From the NCBI GenBank assembly GCA_002690805.1, contig NZFW01000020.1, positions 25,474 through 89,473 on the forward strand: a stretch of 64,000 bases of DNA, written 5' to 3'. The position numbers and the translations under genes were made by a program. Source of the DNA: Flavobacteriaceae bacterium. GTDB lineage: Bacteria; Bacteroidota; Bacteroidia; Flavobacteriales; Flavobacteriaceae. The notes beneath the pieces are model-generated. The model was not told where the DNA came from, searched no databases, and saw only the letters and a list, made by a program, of their open reading frames with translations. Below, piece after piece: positions 50,334-60,680 of this stretch (positions are counted from its first letter, which is position 1; the number at the start of each line of letters is the position of its first letter).

Positions 50334-52982
50334 TTGCGGTCAAAGTTTAGTTATACATCATTATTGTTTATATTTTTTTGGAATGCATTTGTCCATGGAC
50401 AGTCTGATTCATTGTCTATTGGTGATGAAAGTCTAAAAAAAGAAATAATAATTGACAGTACTGATGTTTCGGTGGATGAACCACTCCTGCTTGATATGAT
50501 TACGTATAAAGCAAAAGATTCTGTTAGAATTAATAGAACTAAAAACAAAATCTCTTTATACAACGAAGCAGAATTATATTATGGTGATATAACACTTCGT
50601 TCAGGTATTATAGTTCTTGATTATAAAGAAAAGGAAGTTTATGCAGGGAGAATAATTGATACCAGTGGAACATTAGTTCAATATCCATTTTTTAAACAAG
50701 GTATTAATGAAATAAATCCTGATTCAATCAGATACAATTTTGATACTCAAAAAGCTTTAATATGGAATTCTAAGACAGAACAGGGAGGAATGAATGTTTA
50801 TTCAAATTACACAAAAAAACAAAATGACTCTGTTTATTACATAAAAGATGCAAGAGTAACTACTGGAGGAGAATTAGATGATGCTGATTACTATTTCAGG
50901 GTTAGAAAAGGAAAGCTTGTACCGGGCGGTAAAATAGTTACAGGATTTACAAATATGTATATTGCAGATGTGCCTACACCACTAATGCTACCCTTTGCTT
51001 ATTTCCCAACTACTCAAAATCAATCATCAGGTTTTATTTTTCCTTCTATTGGTGAAAATAACAATAGAGGATATGCAATTCAAAATGGAGGCTACTATTT
51101 TAATTTATCTGATTATTTTAACCTAGCCCTTATTGGTGATTATTATACAAATGGAAGTTATGGTATTAGAGCAGATACTCAATATAAAAAAATGTATAAT
51201 TATAATGGGAATTTGAGTTTTAGATATGAAAACTTAGTCACTGGAGAAAGAGGGTTTTCAGACTATTCTAAATCTACCGTTTTTAATTTTAGATGGTCAC
51301 ACTCAAAAGACCAAAAAGCTTCTCCATATTCTACTTTTTCTGCATCAGTTAATTTTGGTAGTAGTGATTATTATCAGCAATCCGTTAATCAATTAAATAA
51401 TCCTAATTTTCTAAACAATAATTTAAGTTCCTCAATATCATATTCTAAAACATTTCCTGGAAGTCCTAGAGTTAATATTTCCCTTACATCATCAATGTCT
51501 CAAAATTCACAAACACAAAACGTAAATTTAACATTACCAACACTCCAAGCCAATATGGAGAGAATTTTTCCATTTGCACCAAAAGAAGGTGGAAAGAAAG
51601 GTATAATTCAAAATATAAATTTCCAATATACTTCAAGAGTTGAAAACAGAATAATTACCACAGAAGATAATTTATTTAAGTCTGATATGTTTAAGGAGGC
51701 TAGATCAGGTATTGTTCACAACATACCATTGAGTACGAATTTTAAAGTTTTAAAACATTTAAGTTTTAGTCTTGGTAGTGCTTACCAAGAGGTTTGGCCC
51801 CCACAAACAATAAGATTTAATGACTACAATGAGAAGCTAGATATGGTCGTTAAAGATACAATAAATGAGTTTGATGCATTTAGAACATATAATCTAAATT
51901 CAAGTATCGGAACTACAATATATGGGATTTTTAATTTTGGAGAGGATAAAAAAATTCAATCAATTAGACATACTATTCGTCCTTCAGTTTCCTATAACTA
52001 TAATCCCAGCTTTGAGGATCAATACTATGATGAATATATAATTGATGCAAATGGAAATACAGCTTCATATACAAGATTTCAAGGAGGTTTGTTTGGAGCG
52101 CCAGGAAATTCTTTTTCAAGCAGTTTAGGAATAACCATTAATAATACTTTTGAGGCAAAAATTACAGACAAAGACACTACAAAAGTTGAACCAAAAAAAA
52201 TAAAACTCTTAAATAATTTAAATTTATCTACCAGCTATAATATAGCTGCGGATTCATTAAATTGGTCACCTGTAAGAATGACCACAGGATTTGCAGCACT
52301 TAAAAATAAATTAAACTTAAACCTTGGGGCAACTTTTGATCCCTATGCTTTGGATGAAAATAAAAGACGATACGGTACATTCAACTTTAAAAATGGAGGT
52401 TCGTTATTAAGAATGACAAGTGCCAATATTAATATGAATTTTAAAATATCTAATAAAGACTTTAATAAAGGGAAAAATAGTTCTGATCAAGATGATAAAA
52501 CCAAAGATGATGATGATGATGAAGAAACTTCATCAAGCGGAGGAAGAGGTGATGGGCTTTTCGGTCGAGCTGTTAAACTTGACGGTAGTAGAACGAATCA
52601 ATTCAAACAATCTATGTCAGAGAATAAATATCCTTTCTATAAGTCAAAAATACCCTGGGATTTTCGAATTGCATGGTCCTTTACATATAGTAATCGAAAA
52701 CAAGAACGTGAAATTTCAAATAATTCATTGATGTTTAGCTCTAACATAACATTGACTCCAAAATGGCAAATTTCAGCTTCGTCTGGGTATGATTTTAAAG
52801 GGAAAGGTTTTACATATACTTCATTGGGATTCGATAGGGATTTAAAAAGTTGGAGAATGAGTTTTGATTGGGTACCTTTCTCAAATAGAGCCTCTTGGAA
52901 CTTTTTTATTGGAATTAAATCAGGCTTATTGAGTGATATAAAGTATGAGAAAAATAGAGAACCAGATAGAAAATTAAACTAA
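50334..52982 (+). CDS. lptD: LPS-assembly protein LptD-like outer-membrane protein
   Basis: An 882-aa protein starting at TTG 50334; no in-frame ATG occurs before the end of the signal peptide (cleavage near VHGQ at 20-23). An OstA/LptA-like N-terminal domain (about 55-180, with YKAKDSVRINRTKNKISLY) is followed by a large beta-barrel of alternating strands. It inserts LPS into the outer leaflet with LptE. An acidic stretch (DDDDDEE, near residue 725) lies in a predicted loop. The gene is divergent from the amidase and followed by ridA 5 bp later. Confidence 0.88.
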   Translation: MRSKFSYTSLLFIFFWNAFVHGQSDSLSIGDESLKKEIIIDSTDVSVDEPLLLDMITYKAKDSVRINRTKNKISLYNEAELYYGDITLRSGIIVLDYKEKEVYAGRIIDTSGTLVQYPFFKQGINEINPDSIRYNFDTQKALIWNSKTEQGGMNVYSNYTKKQNDSVYYIKDARVTTGGELDDADYYFRVRKGKLVPGGKIVTGFTNMYIADVPTPLMLPFAYFPTTQNQSSGFIFPSIGENNNRGYAIQNGGYYFNLSDYFNLALIGDYYTNGSYGIRADTQYKKMYNYNGNLSFRYENLVTGERGFSDYSKSTVFNFRWSHSKDQKASPYSTFSASVNFGSSDYYQQSVNQLNNPNFLNNNLSSSISYSKTFPGSPRVNISLTSSMSQNSQTQNVNLTLPTLQANMERIFPFAPKEGGKKGIIQNINFQYTSRVENRIITTEDNLFKSDMFKEARSGIVHNIPLSTNFKVLKHLSFSLGSAYQEVWPPQTIRFNDYNEKLDMVVKDTINEFDAFRTYNLNSSIGTTIYGIFNFGEDKKIQSIRHTIRPSVSYNYNPSFEDQYYDEYIIDANGNTASYTRFQGGLFGAPGNSFSSSLGITINNTFEAKITDKDTTKVEPKKIKLLNNLNLSTSYNIAADSLNWSPVRMTTGFAALKNKLNLNLGATFDPYALDENKRRYGTFNFKNGGSLLRMTSANINMNFKISNKDFNKGKNSSDQDDKTKDDDDDEETSSSGGRGDGLFGRAVKLDGSRTNQFKQSMSENKYPFYKSKIPWDFRIAWSFTYSNRKQEREISNNSLMFSSNITLTPKWQISASSGYDFKGKGFTYTSLGFDRDLKSWRMSFDWVPFSNRASWNFFIGIKSGLLSDIKYEKNREPDRKLN

Positions 52983-52987
52983 AACAT

Positions 52988-53368
52988 ATGAATAAAAAAA
53001 TTATATTAACCAATGATGCTCCTTCTCCAATAGGACCATATAGTCAAGCTATATTGATTAACAACACATTATATATTTCTGGTCAGATTCCTTTGACACC
53101 TAAAATGAATTTGATAGAAAATGATCTAAACAATGAAGTCAAGCAGGTAATGGAAAATCTTGGAGCTATTCTCAATGCTGCTAAGATGGAATTCACTAAT
53201 GTTGTTAAAAGCACAATTTATTTAAATAATATGGACAATTTTGAAAAGGTTAATAAAATCTATGGACAGTATTTTGATAATAAATTAGCTCCAGCAAGAG
53301 AGACTGTGGCAGTTAAAACTTTACCAAAAAATGTTAGAGTTGAAATAAGTATGATAGCATATAGATGA
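52988..53368 (+). CDS. ridA: RidA family enamine/imine deaminase
   Basis: A 126-aa YjgF/YER057c/UK114 family protein. APSPIGPYSQAI near residues 11-22, ISGQIPLTP near 30-38 and PARETVAVKTLP near 102-113 (with the conserved Arg) are diagnostic. RidA hydrolyses reactive 2-aminoacrylate and related enamines formed by PLP enzymes. It follows lptD by 5 bp and is convergent with the kinase gene. Confidence 0.93.
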   Translation: MNKKIILTNDAPSPIGPYSQAILINNTLYISGQIPLTPKMNLIENDLNNEVKQVMENLGAILNAAKMEFTNVVKSTIYLNNMDNFEKVNKIYGQYFDNKLAPARETVAVKTLPKNVRVEISMIAYR

Positions 53369-53376
53369 AAAAATGT

Positions 53377-54234
53377 CTAAGTATCAATTTGCAACTTGTG
53401 GTATTTTAATAGACCATCAATTGGCCTCATTATTATATTTCCGATTTTTAGATTATAATCATCTAAGATTTCTTTAATTTCATCTTTAAGATAAAAAGCA
53501 ATTGATCCAACAAAATGAATTGGAACTTCCTTACAGTTATCAAATTGTAAAATTTGATGTTCAATAAATCTCTTAAGTCCTTTTCTAATTATTTCTCTCA
53601 TAAAGGGATGTTTTTTTCTAATTATTAGAAACTTAGCAAATGTTGCTAGATAAGTATTGGGATTTTCTTTTCTATATATATTTTCTTTAATTGTATCGGG
53701 ATCAACTTTAAATTCTTTTTCAAAAGATTTTATAAATTCTGTTGGCAATTCATTAAAATAATAGCTTCTTAATAACTGTTTTCCATAAAAATTTCCACTA
53801 GCTTCATCCATTAAAACATAACCAAGAGAAACTATTCTTTGTTCTATATCATTACCATCATAATATGTGCAATTTGACCCAGTACCTAGAATACAAACTA
53901 TTGAAGGATCTCCTTTTTTAAAGGCAGAATAAACAGCCGCATAAGTGTCTTCTTTAATATCTAATTTAGCATTACAAAATATTTCTTTAAATATCTTCTC
54001 AATTCTCTTGGAAGAAGACTCTACCCCACATCCTGCTCCATAAAAAAATAATTGAGAAACTTCATCTCTATTTTGAAATAGATCATAATTATTAATTATT
54101 CTTTCTTTTAAAATAGAGCTTGATAAAACTTGTGGATTTAGACCTAAAGTTTGTGTTGAAAATAAAACAGAGCCTTTGTCATCTATTGCTATCCAATCAG
54201 TCTTTGTAGACCCACTATCAACAACTAAAATCAT
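53377..54234 (-). CDS. BadF/BadG-type N-acetylglucosamine kinase-like protein
   Basis: A 285-aa ASKHA-fold kinase. The phosphate-1 motif VDSGSTKTDWIAID is at 5-18, with CILGTGSNCTYYDG near 117-130 (phosphate 2) and HFVGSIAFYLKDEI near 246 (adenosine region). The family includes N-acetylglucosamine kinase and BadF-type ATPases. In Bacteroidota this protein commonly follows pfkA-gap, as here, with 2 bp to gap. Its true substrate may be GlcNAc released during murein recycling (inference). Confidence 0.82.
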   Translation of the reverse strand: MILVVDSGSTKTDWIAIDDKGSVLFSTQTLGLNPQVLSSSILKERIINNYDLFQNRDEVSQLFFYGAGCGVESSSKRIEKIFKEIFCNAKLDIKEDTYAAVYSAFKKGDPSIVCILGTGSNCTYYDGNDIEQRIVSLGYVLMDEASGNFYGKQLLRSYYFNELPTEFIKSFEKEFKVDPDTIKENIYRKENPNTYLATFAKFLIIRKKHPFMREIIRKGLKRFIEHQILQFDNCKEVPIHFVGSIAFYLKDEIKEILDDYNLKIGNIIMRPIDGLLKYHKLQIDT

Positions 54235-54236
54235 AA

Positions 54237-55244
<1,008 letters not shown>

Positions 55245-55266
55245 TTAATTAAAAATTAATTTTTTT

Positions 55267-56250
55267 TTATATCGATAAAATTTCTGAAACTCGTATTAAA
55301 TTTTTATTAATATCTGTTTTACCTTTTACCGCATCCACTAAAGGGCTTAAAACCATTTTCTGGTTATTTATTCCAACCATAACATTATGACTTCCTTTTA
55401 AAAGGGAGTCGATTGCATAAACACCCATTCTTGAAGCTAAAACCCTATCAAAACATGTAGGCCTACCGCCTCTTTGTATGTGTCCTAGGACAGAAACTCT
55501 AACTTCATAATCTGGCATATTATTTTCTACATATGAAGCAATTTCAAAAATATTTTTTCCTGTTTTATCACCTTCTGCAATCATAACAATACTTGATGTT
55601 TTTCCAGATTTTTGACTTATTCTTAGAGAATCTAACAACCTATCTAAACCCATATCTTCTTCTGGAATTAAAATTTCTTCGGCACCAGCACCTATTCCGG
55701 CATTTAAGGCAATATGTCCAGCATCACGACCCATTACTTCAACAAAAAATAATCGATTATGCGAAATAGCAGTATCTCTAATTTTATCAATCGATTCAAC
55801 TACTGTGTTAATGGCTGTATCAAATCCAATAGTAAAACTAGTACCAAAAATATCGTTATCAATAGTCCCAGGAATTCCTATTATTGGTAATTTGTGCTCT
55901 TCATAAAACTTGATTGCGCCGGTAAAAGATCCGTCTCCTCCTATCACAACCAAAGCATCAATTTGATATTCATTTATTTTTTTAAATGCTTTTTTTCTTC
56001 CTTGTTTGGAATAAAACTCCTTACATCTTGCAGTTTTAAGAATTGTGCCTCCTTTATTAATAATATTATTTACACTTCTTGCGTTTAAAGGTTTGATTAA
56101 CCCATCAATCATTCCCTGATAGCCTTTGTAAATACCAAAACATTCAATACCATTAAAAACACTTGACCTAACAACTGCCCTAACTGCCGCATTCATTCCA
56201 GGTGCATCTCCACCAGAAGTTAAAACTCCAATTTTTCTTATTTTATTCAT
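55267..56250 (-). CDS. pfkA: ATP-dependent 6-phosphofructokinase
   Basis: A 327-aa PfkA. VLTSGGDAPGMNAAVRA is at residues 9-25, GGDGSFTGA near 102-110 (ATP site) and GIPGTIDNDIFGT near 127-139 (catalytic Asp). VSVLGHIQRGGRPTCFDR is near 250. Gly at the GGDGS position indicates ATP rather than PPi use. It phosphorylates fructose 6-phosphate to the bisphosphate. It heads the pfkA-gap-kinase operon; a TAAATTTG lies upstream on the minus strand. Confidence 0.95.
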   Translation of the reverse strand: MNKIRKIGVLTSGGDAPGMNAAVRAVVRSSVFNGIECFGIYKGYQGMIDGLIKPLNARSVNNIINKGGTILKTARCKEFYSKQGRKKAFKKINEYQIDALVVIGGDGSFTGAIKFYEEHKLPIIGIPGTIDNDIFGTSFTIGFDTAINTVVESIDKIRDTAISHNRLFFVEVMGRDAGHIALNAGIGAGAEEILIPEEDMGLDRLLDSLRISQKSGKTSSIVMIAEGDKTGKNIFEIASYVENNMPDYEVRVSVLGHIQRGGRPTCFDRVLASRMGVYAIDSLLKGSHNVMVGINNQKMVLSPLVDAVKGKTDINKNLIRVSEILSI

Positions 56251-56267
56251 TTAAATCAAACAGATTG

Positions 56268-56275
56268 CAAATTTA
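56268..56275 (-). promoter_or_regulatory. Bacteroidota -7 element of the pfkA operon
   Basis: On the minus strand TAAATTTG matches TAnnTTTG 17 bp before the pfkA ATG. The nearest upstream TTTG is only about 14 bp away, so the -33 box is uncertain. Confidence 0.35.
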
Positions 56276-56339
56276 GCTATTCTACATGGCAAAAAAAAAC
56301 TAAGTTCTAATTTAAATCTAGCCTAAACTCTTGAATCAC

Positions 56340-59300
56340 TCATTTATTTGATTCTTTAATTATTAAATTAATTAACTCTTTAAAGTTATTGAAATCAACA
56401 TTATAAGAAAGACCCATACCTTGAGTATATCCTAATTTATCCCCTATATACCTAAACTCATTTTCTTTATTAAAAACCTTGGCCTTAAGTGAGCCATCTT
56501 CATTTAAAATAAAATCAATTTGAACATCTCCAACAATTAGAGTTTCATTCACTCCGCCAATCGGTACACCGATTTTACCATTTATTAAAATTTTATCACT
56601 CACTTGAGTTGAAAGAGTTAATCCAAGTCTATCCTCAGAAAAAACATCCAAATTATTGTTTTTATCGCCTTTGAGATAGTTAATACCAACTTTAAGCTTC
56701 TCGTCACTATCACCAATTATTGAATTGAATAAATCAGACGCTTTCTCATATAAATTATTTGTTATTCCCTGAACAGACAGACTTACATCATTAATAAATA
56801 TTCCCTGAGACAAAAGAGAAATAGCTTGAAGCTGTCTGGTTTGGGGGTCTAATAAACGATAATTAATTTCTGAAACTACAGTAGCATTTGTGTTTGGAAA
56901 AGAAATTTCAAAATTTGGATTGTCAGGTTTCAACAAATTCCCTTGTAGGTTAATTTCAACATTGGTGGGGATTTTTTTATTAAAATTTGGATTATCCAGC
57001 AAGAGGGCTGGATTTGCACCTCCAGGAACCTCATATAATGCGTTCAAATTCATTTGAGCACCCAAAGGGTTTCCATCCCAAACAATAGTACCACCTTGTT
57101 CCAAATCAAATTTTTTATCAAGAATACCAAAATTCTTAAAGTTGTATATGCCTTCAGTAGTTGTGAAATTTCCAAAAATGTTAAATTTTCCCTTGGTATT
57201 TGTTTCCATCAATAGTCTTCCATTTCCCCTTCCACTTAAAAAACTTCCAGAAGACTGATCAATTACTATTTCAACCTCTGCATCGTTATTTATGTCTAGT
57301 TCAAAAAACATTTCCAATCCTCTAGATTCTTTTATATCTTGAATTTTTTCATTTATATTATTTTCGTTAGGTACAGCTTTTTTATCTACAAATTTTATGA
57401 AGCTTAGATCTGTAAGTTCCTGTGTTTCTCTCCACGGAATTTTAATTGAAGTGCCAGGTGCTGTTGATCCAAAAAGTTCTAATTGGGGGTTTTTTGTGGA
57501 TCCCGACATTAATATTTGACCTAGAAAAAAACCTTTACCATAAAAAAGTGCATCTGGAGTTTTCTTTTTATCTAAAAGAAGAAGACCTTCAGAGTTTACA
57601 TTTAGATTCATATTCCAATTCTTAAAACTTGAATGAGAAAATTCGGCTGTTAAATTTGATTTTGTTTTAAAATTTTTATTAGAAATTTCAGTTGGCAAAA
57701 GCAGTAAAACATTCTTATCAAACTTAATTTTTGAATCATTAGATAAAGTATAATCTGTGTTGACGTATGGAATTGAAAAGCCTGATTTTACCAAATTAAC
57801 TTGACCATTAGTTTGAAGATTAGAAAAATCTCCCCAAATATTAAAATTACCATTTAATTGCCCATAAATATTTGATAAAGATTTTCTTCCTAATGATGAT
57901 AAAAACGAAATATCAAAATCAGATAATAAAACATCTAAATCAACCTTAGATATTTTAGAGTCTAAGATTAAACTTCCTTTTCCTGAAAATGTTTCTTTTA
58001 AATTTTTAATAACATTTAAATTAATTAAATATGATTTCAATAAATTATTACCTTTTATTTTAAATTCCAGGTCACCGACTAGGATTTTATTAACTATGAT
58101 ATCAGATGATTTTAGATATCCATTTAGGTTATTATCAATATTAGATCGTTTGATCTTCCAATTAGAATTTATATTTCCCTGAGTATTAAAATATTTATTT
58201 TGATTTAAAATTTTATTTAGTTTTAAATTTTTTATAGTTATGCCAAAGTCATAATCTTCATAATTATTAAAATAACCTTTAAATTCTATTTGAGATTTAT
58301 CAGAAAGTATCTCAAAATTTTTGACTTCAACTGAATTCTTATTAAAGTCATAAATTATATTTTTTTGCTTTGAACCTTCCAGGGTCCAACTAAATCCATT
58401 ATATAAAATTGATGAATCTGTTAAACGAAATACACTCCTACTGTCTGTTAGCTTATCAAAAATGAAATTTAAATCAAATCCATAATCACCTTCCTCAAGT
58501 GAATTTAACTGAGTACTTACAAGTAAATTATTTTTATAGCGCTTACTTAACAATGAAAAACTACCGAGATTTGAGCTGTTATAAATTATCTTACCTATTA
58601 ATAATTGACTATCTCTATTTGATGATTTGTTATCAATATTAATTTTTAGATCTTGGGCGTAAAAATTTAAATATTGGAAAAAAGGGACCTCTATATTCAA
58701 AAAGGACTTATAATTTTCATTACTTAAATATCCTGATAAGATGAAATCTTCTTTACTTTGAATATCAGGATTTAAAATATTAACAAGATCTTTTGATAAG
58801 GTAAAATCAAAGCTCATATTTTGATCCTTTGATAATTTTAATTTAGGAATGATTGGGAAAGTTTCTGCTAATGCATTATTCACTAATGGTTTAATTTTTG
58901 ATAAATCAAATTTTCCAACAGCTTCTCCAGAAAATAATGTTGAATTAATAATTGAGAAATTACGAGACTGATTTTTTAAAAAGCTATTAACATAGAAATC
59001 AGATGAACTTAGAGTCCCGTTTTTATGTTTAATTTTTAAGTCCTGAACGGTAAGAATAAGTGATGCTTCATCAATAGATTCAACTTCAATTTTACTTTTT
59101 AGAATTCCACTTAACTCAGCCTTTCCATTTCCTATTTTATTATTAAAATCTGACAGGTTTAGTGATGATAGATTAAGAATTGAGCTTATTTGATTGATTT
59201 TATTTGAAAAATCGTAATCAATTTTACTTGGTAAAACCCTAAGTCCTTTTGATGCCTCCCATATAATATTACCTTTTGCAAAATTACCAATACCACTGGC

Positions 59301-60590
59301 TAAAAAATTTATTGGTTTCATTTTGTTTCCAACAAAAACACCTTTTGAAAGAATCCAATCTGCATTATCATCAGTAATATTAATATTTAAATCAGCAGAT
59401 AATAATCCATTCGGAAATGAACTATTTATATCTGACAAGTTCATGTTATAAATATTTAAAAAGAATGAGCTCAAATTACTAATATTCGAATTCTTCTTAA
59501 TGTCACCTATTACATTACCTAAACTTGTTTTTAAGTCAATATTAAAATTCCATTTTGATAAAGAAAAAGTTCCTTTAAGTTTTAAAGATCTAATTCTTTG
59601 TTCTTTAAAAATTTTTAATGGAATAGTCGAGGACTTAAAAGCTTCATTTAAATCATTAATTGCTATATCATCAGCAATAATATTTCCTGAAAATATATTT
59701 TCTTTATTTGAGAAAAGATTTGTTACGTTAAACTCGGAATTAACTTCTGAAAAACCTAGATCTAACTTAACCTTCTTAAAGCTAATTGAATCTAAAGAAC
59801 CCGATAAGTCAAACTCAGCTGACAAAATCTTTAATGAATCAGTTTTAAAACCAAATTTATAGGGTATAAAATTAGATAATCTGTTTTTAGAGTTAATGTT
59901 TGAATTTATATTATCATCAAATAAGGAACCTTTATTATTTGACAAACTAAAGGCTCCATTTAATTCTCCATCGTCAGAAATTAATGAGTAATTCTCAGTT
60001 GATAATGAACACCCTAAAAATTGAAAAGAATTAAAATCCAAAATGAAATTTTGATTTTGATTCAGCTCAAATTTTCCATTCAGAAAACTTGATTCAATAT
60101 AATCTGGTCCAATCAAAAGATTAGTTGAGCTTAAATCATTAACCGTAAAAGAATGCCTAAGTTTAGGATGTCGAATCTTCGAGTTTTTAAGCTTTAAGTT
60201 GGAAATAAATATTGAAGGAAAAATTTTAGAACTATTATTATTGGATCGAATACTATTTATTAGAAATTCAAGACTATTAATTTGATTCTTTGAGTGATTT
60301 TTTATATTTAAAATCAAACCATCTATATTAAGATCAGAAAGTCTGATGTTACCTTCAATAAGTTTTTCAAATGAGCTTAAATTGGTATTTAATTTTTTAA
60401 TAAAAATTAAGGTATCGTTAAAACGATCATTTAATAAAATCTCTTCTAATATTATTCCTTCCTCAAAAGATATCTTTGAGGACTTAATACTAATGTCAGT
60501 TTCGTATTTTTCACTAAATTCTTTAGTTATTCTTTTAATAAATTTATTTTGAATAACGCTTGATTTTAAGGAATAGAGAACAGTTAGCAT
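56340..60590 (-). CDS. TamB-domain translocation/assembly module protein
   Basis: A very large (1416 aa from ATG 60590) envelope protein of the AsmA/TamB type. It consists of long beta-helical repeats and the C-terminal TamB (DUF490) domain from about 1000 onward (GRGNGRLLMETNTKGKFNIFG near 1125, NTNATVVSEINYRLLDPQTR near 1240). TamB-like proteins bridge inner and outer membranes and move lipids. The anchor helix extends upstream of this ATG, so translation probably begins earlier at an ATT (60642-60650). It is divergent from tsaD, whose -7 box lies about 65 bp from this ATG. Confidence 0.88.
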   Translation of the reverse strand: MLTVLYSLKSSVIQNKFIKRITKEFSEKYETDISIKSSKISFEEGIILEEILLNDRFNDTLIFIKKLNTNLSSFEKLIEGNIRLSDLNIDGLILNIKNHSKNQINSLEFLINSIRSNNNSSKIFPSIFISNLKLKNSKIRHPKLRHSFTVNDLSSTNLLIGPDYIESSFLNGKFELNQNQNFILDFNSFQFLGCSLSTENYSLISDDGELNGAFSLSNNKGSLFDDNINSNINSKNRLSNFIPYKFGFKTDSLKILSAEFDLSGSLDSISFKKVKLDLGFSEVNSEFNVTNLFSNKENIFSGNIIADDIAINDLNEAFKSSTIPLKIFKEQRIRSLKLKGTFSLSKWNFNIDLKTSLGNVIGDIKKNSNISNLSSFFLNIYNMNLSDINSSFPNGLLSADLNINITDDNADWILSKGVFVGNKMKPINFLASGIGNFAKGNIIWEASKGLRVLPSKIDYDFSNKINQISSILNLSSLNLSDFNNKIGNGKAELSGILKSKIEVESIDEASLILTVQDLKIKHKNGTLSSSDFYVNSFLKNQSRNFSIINSTLFSGEAVGKFDLSKIKPLVNNALAETFPIIPKLKLSKDQNMSFDFTLSKDLVNILNPDIQSKEDFILSGYLSNENYKSFLNIEVPFFQYLNFYAQDLKINIDNKSSNRDSQLLIGKIIYNSSNLGSFSLLSKRYKNNLLVSTQLNSLEEGDYGFDLNFIFDKLTDSRSVFRLTDSSILYNGFSWTLEGSKQKNIIYDFNKNSVEVKNFEILSDKSQIEFKGYFNNYEDYDFGITIKNLKLNKILNQNKYFNTQGNINSNWKIKRSNIDNNLNGYLKSSDIIVNKILVGDLEFKIKGNNLLKSYLINLNVIKNLKETFSGKGSLILDSKISKVDLDVLLSDFDISFLSSLGRKSLSNIYGQLNGNFNIWGDFSNLQTNGQVNLVKSGFSIPYVNTDYTLSNDSKIKFDKNVLLLLPTEISNKNFKTKSNLTAEFSHSSFKNWNMNLNVNSEGLLLLDKKKTPDALFYGKGFFLGQILMSGSTKNPQLELFGSTAPGTSIKIPWRETQELTDLSFIKFVDKKAVPNENNINEKIQDIKESRGLEMFFELDINNDAEVEIVIDQSSGSFLSGRGNGRLLMETNTKGKFNIFGNFTTTEGIYNFKNFGILDKKFDLEQGGTIVWDGNPLGAQMNLNALYEVPGGANPALLLDNPNFNKKIPTNVEINLQGNLLKPDNPNFEISFPNTNATVVSEINYRLLDPQTRQLQAISLLSQGIFINDVSLSVQGITNNLYEKASDLFNSIIGDSDEKLKVGINYLKGDKNNNLDVFSEDRLGLTLSTQVSDKILINGKIGVPIGGVNETLIVGDVQIDFILNEDGSLKAKVFNKENEFRYIGDKLGYTQGMGLSYNVDFNNFKELINLIIKESNK

Positions 60591-60654
60591 TAAAACAATT
60601 AGTGCTGAAAAAATTCCAACTAAAATTTTATATCTCCGTTTAATGTTAATCGTT

Positions 60655-60662
60655 TATTTTTG
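60655..60662 (+). promoter_or_regulatory. Bacteroidota -7 element of tsaD
   Basis: TATTTTTG matches TAnnTTTG and lies 18 bp before the tsaD ATG at 60681. Its position overlaps an in-frame TTG at 60660, which argues against that TTG as the start. Confidence 0.4.
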
Positions 60663-60680
60663 TCAAGTTACTATTCATTT

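Noticed and set aside
60660-60680. TTG start for tsaD
   Set aside because: It overlaps a predicted -7 box, and ATG 60681 gives the normal TsaD N-terminus.
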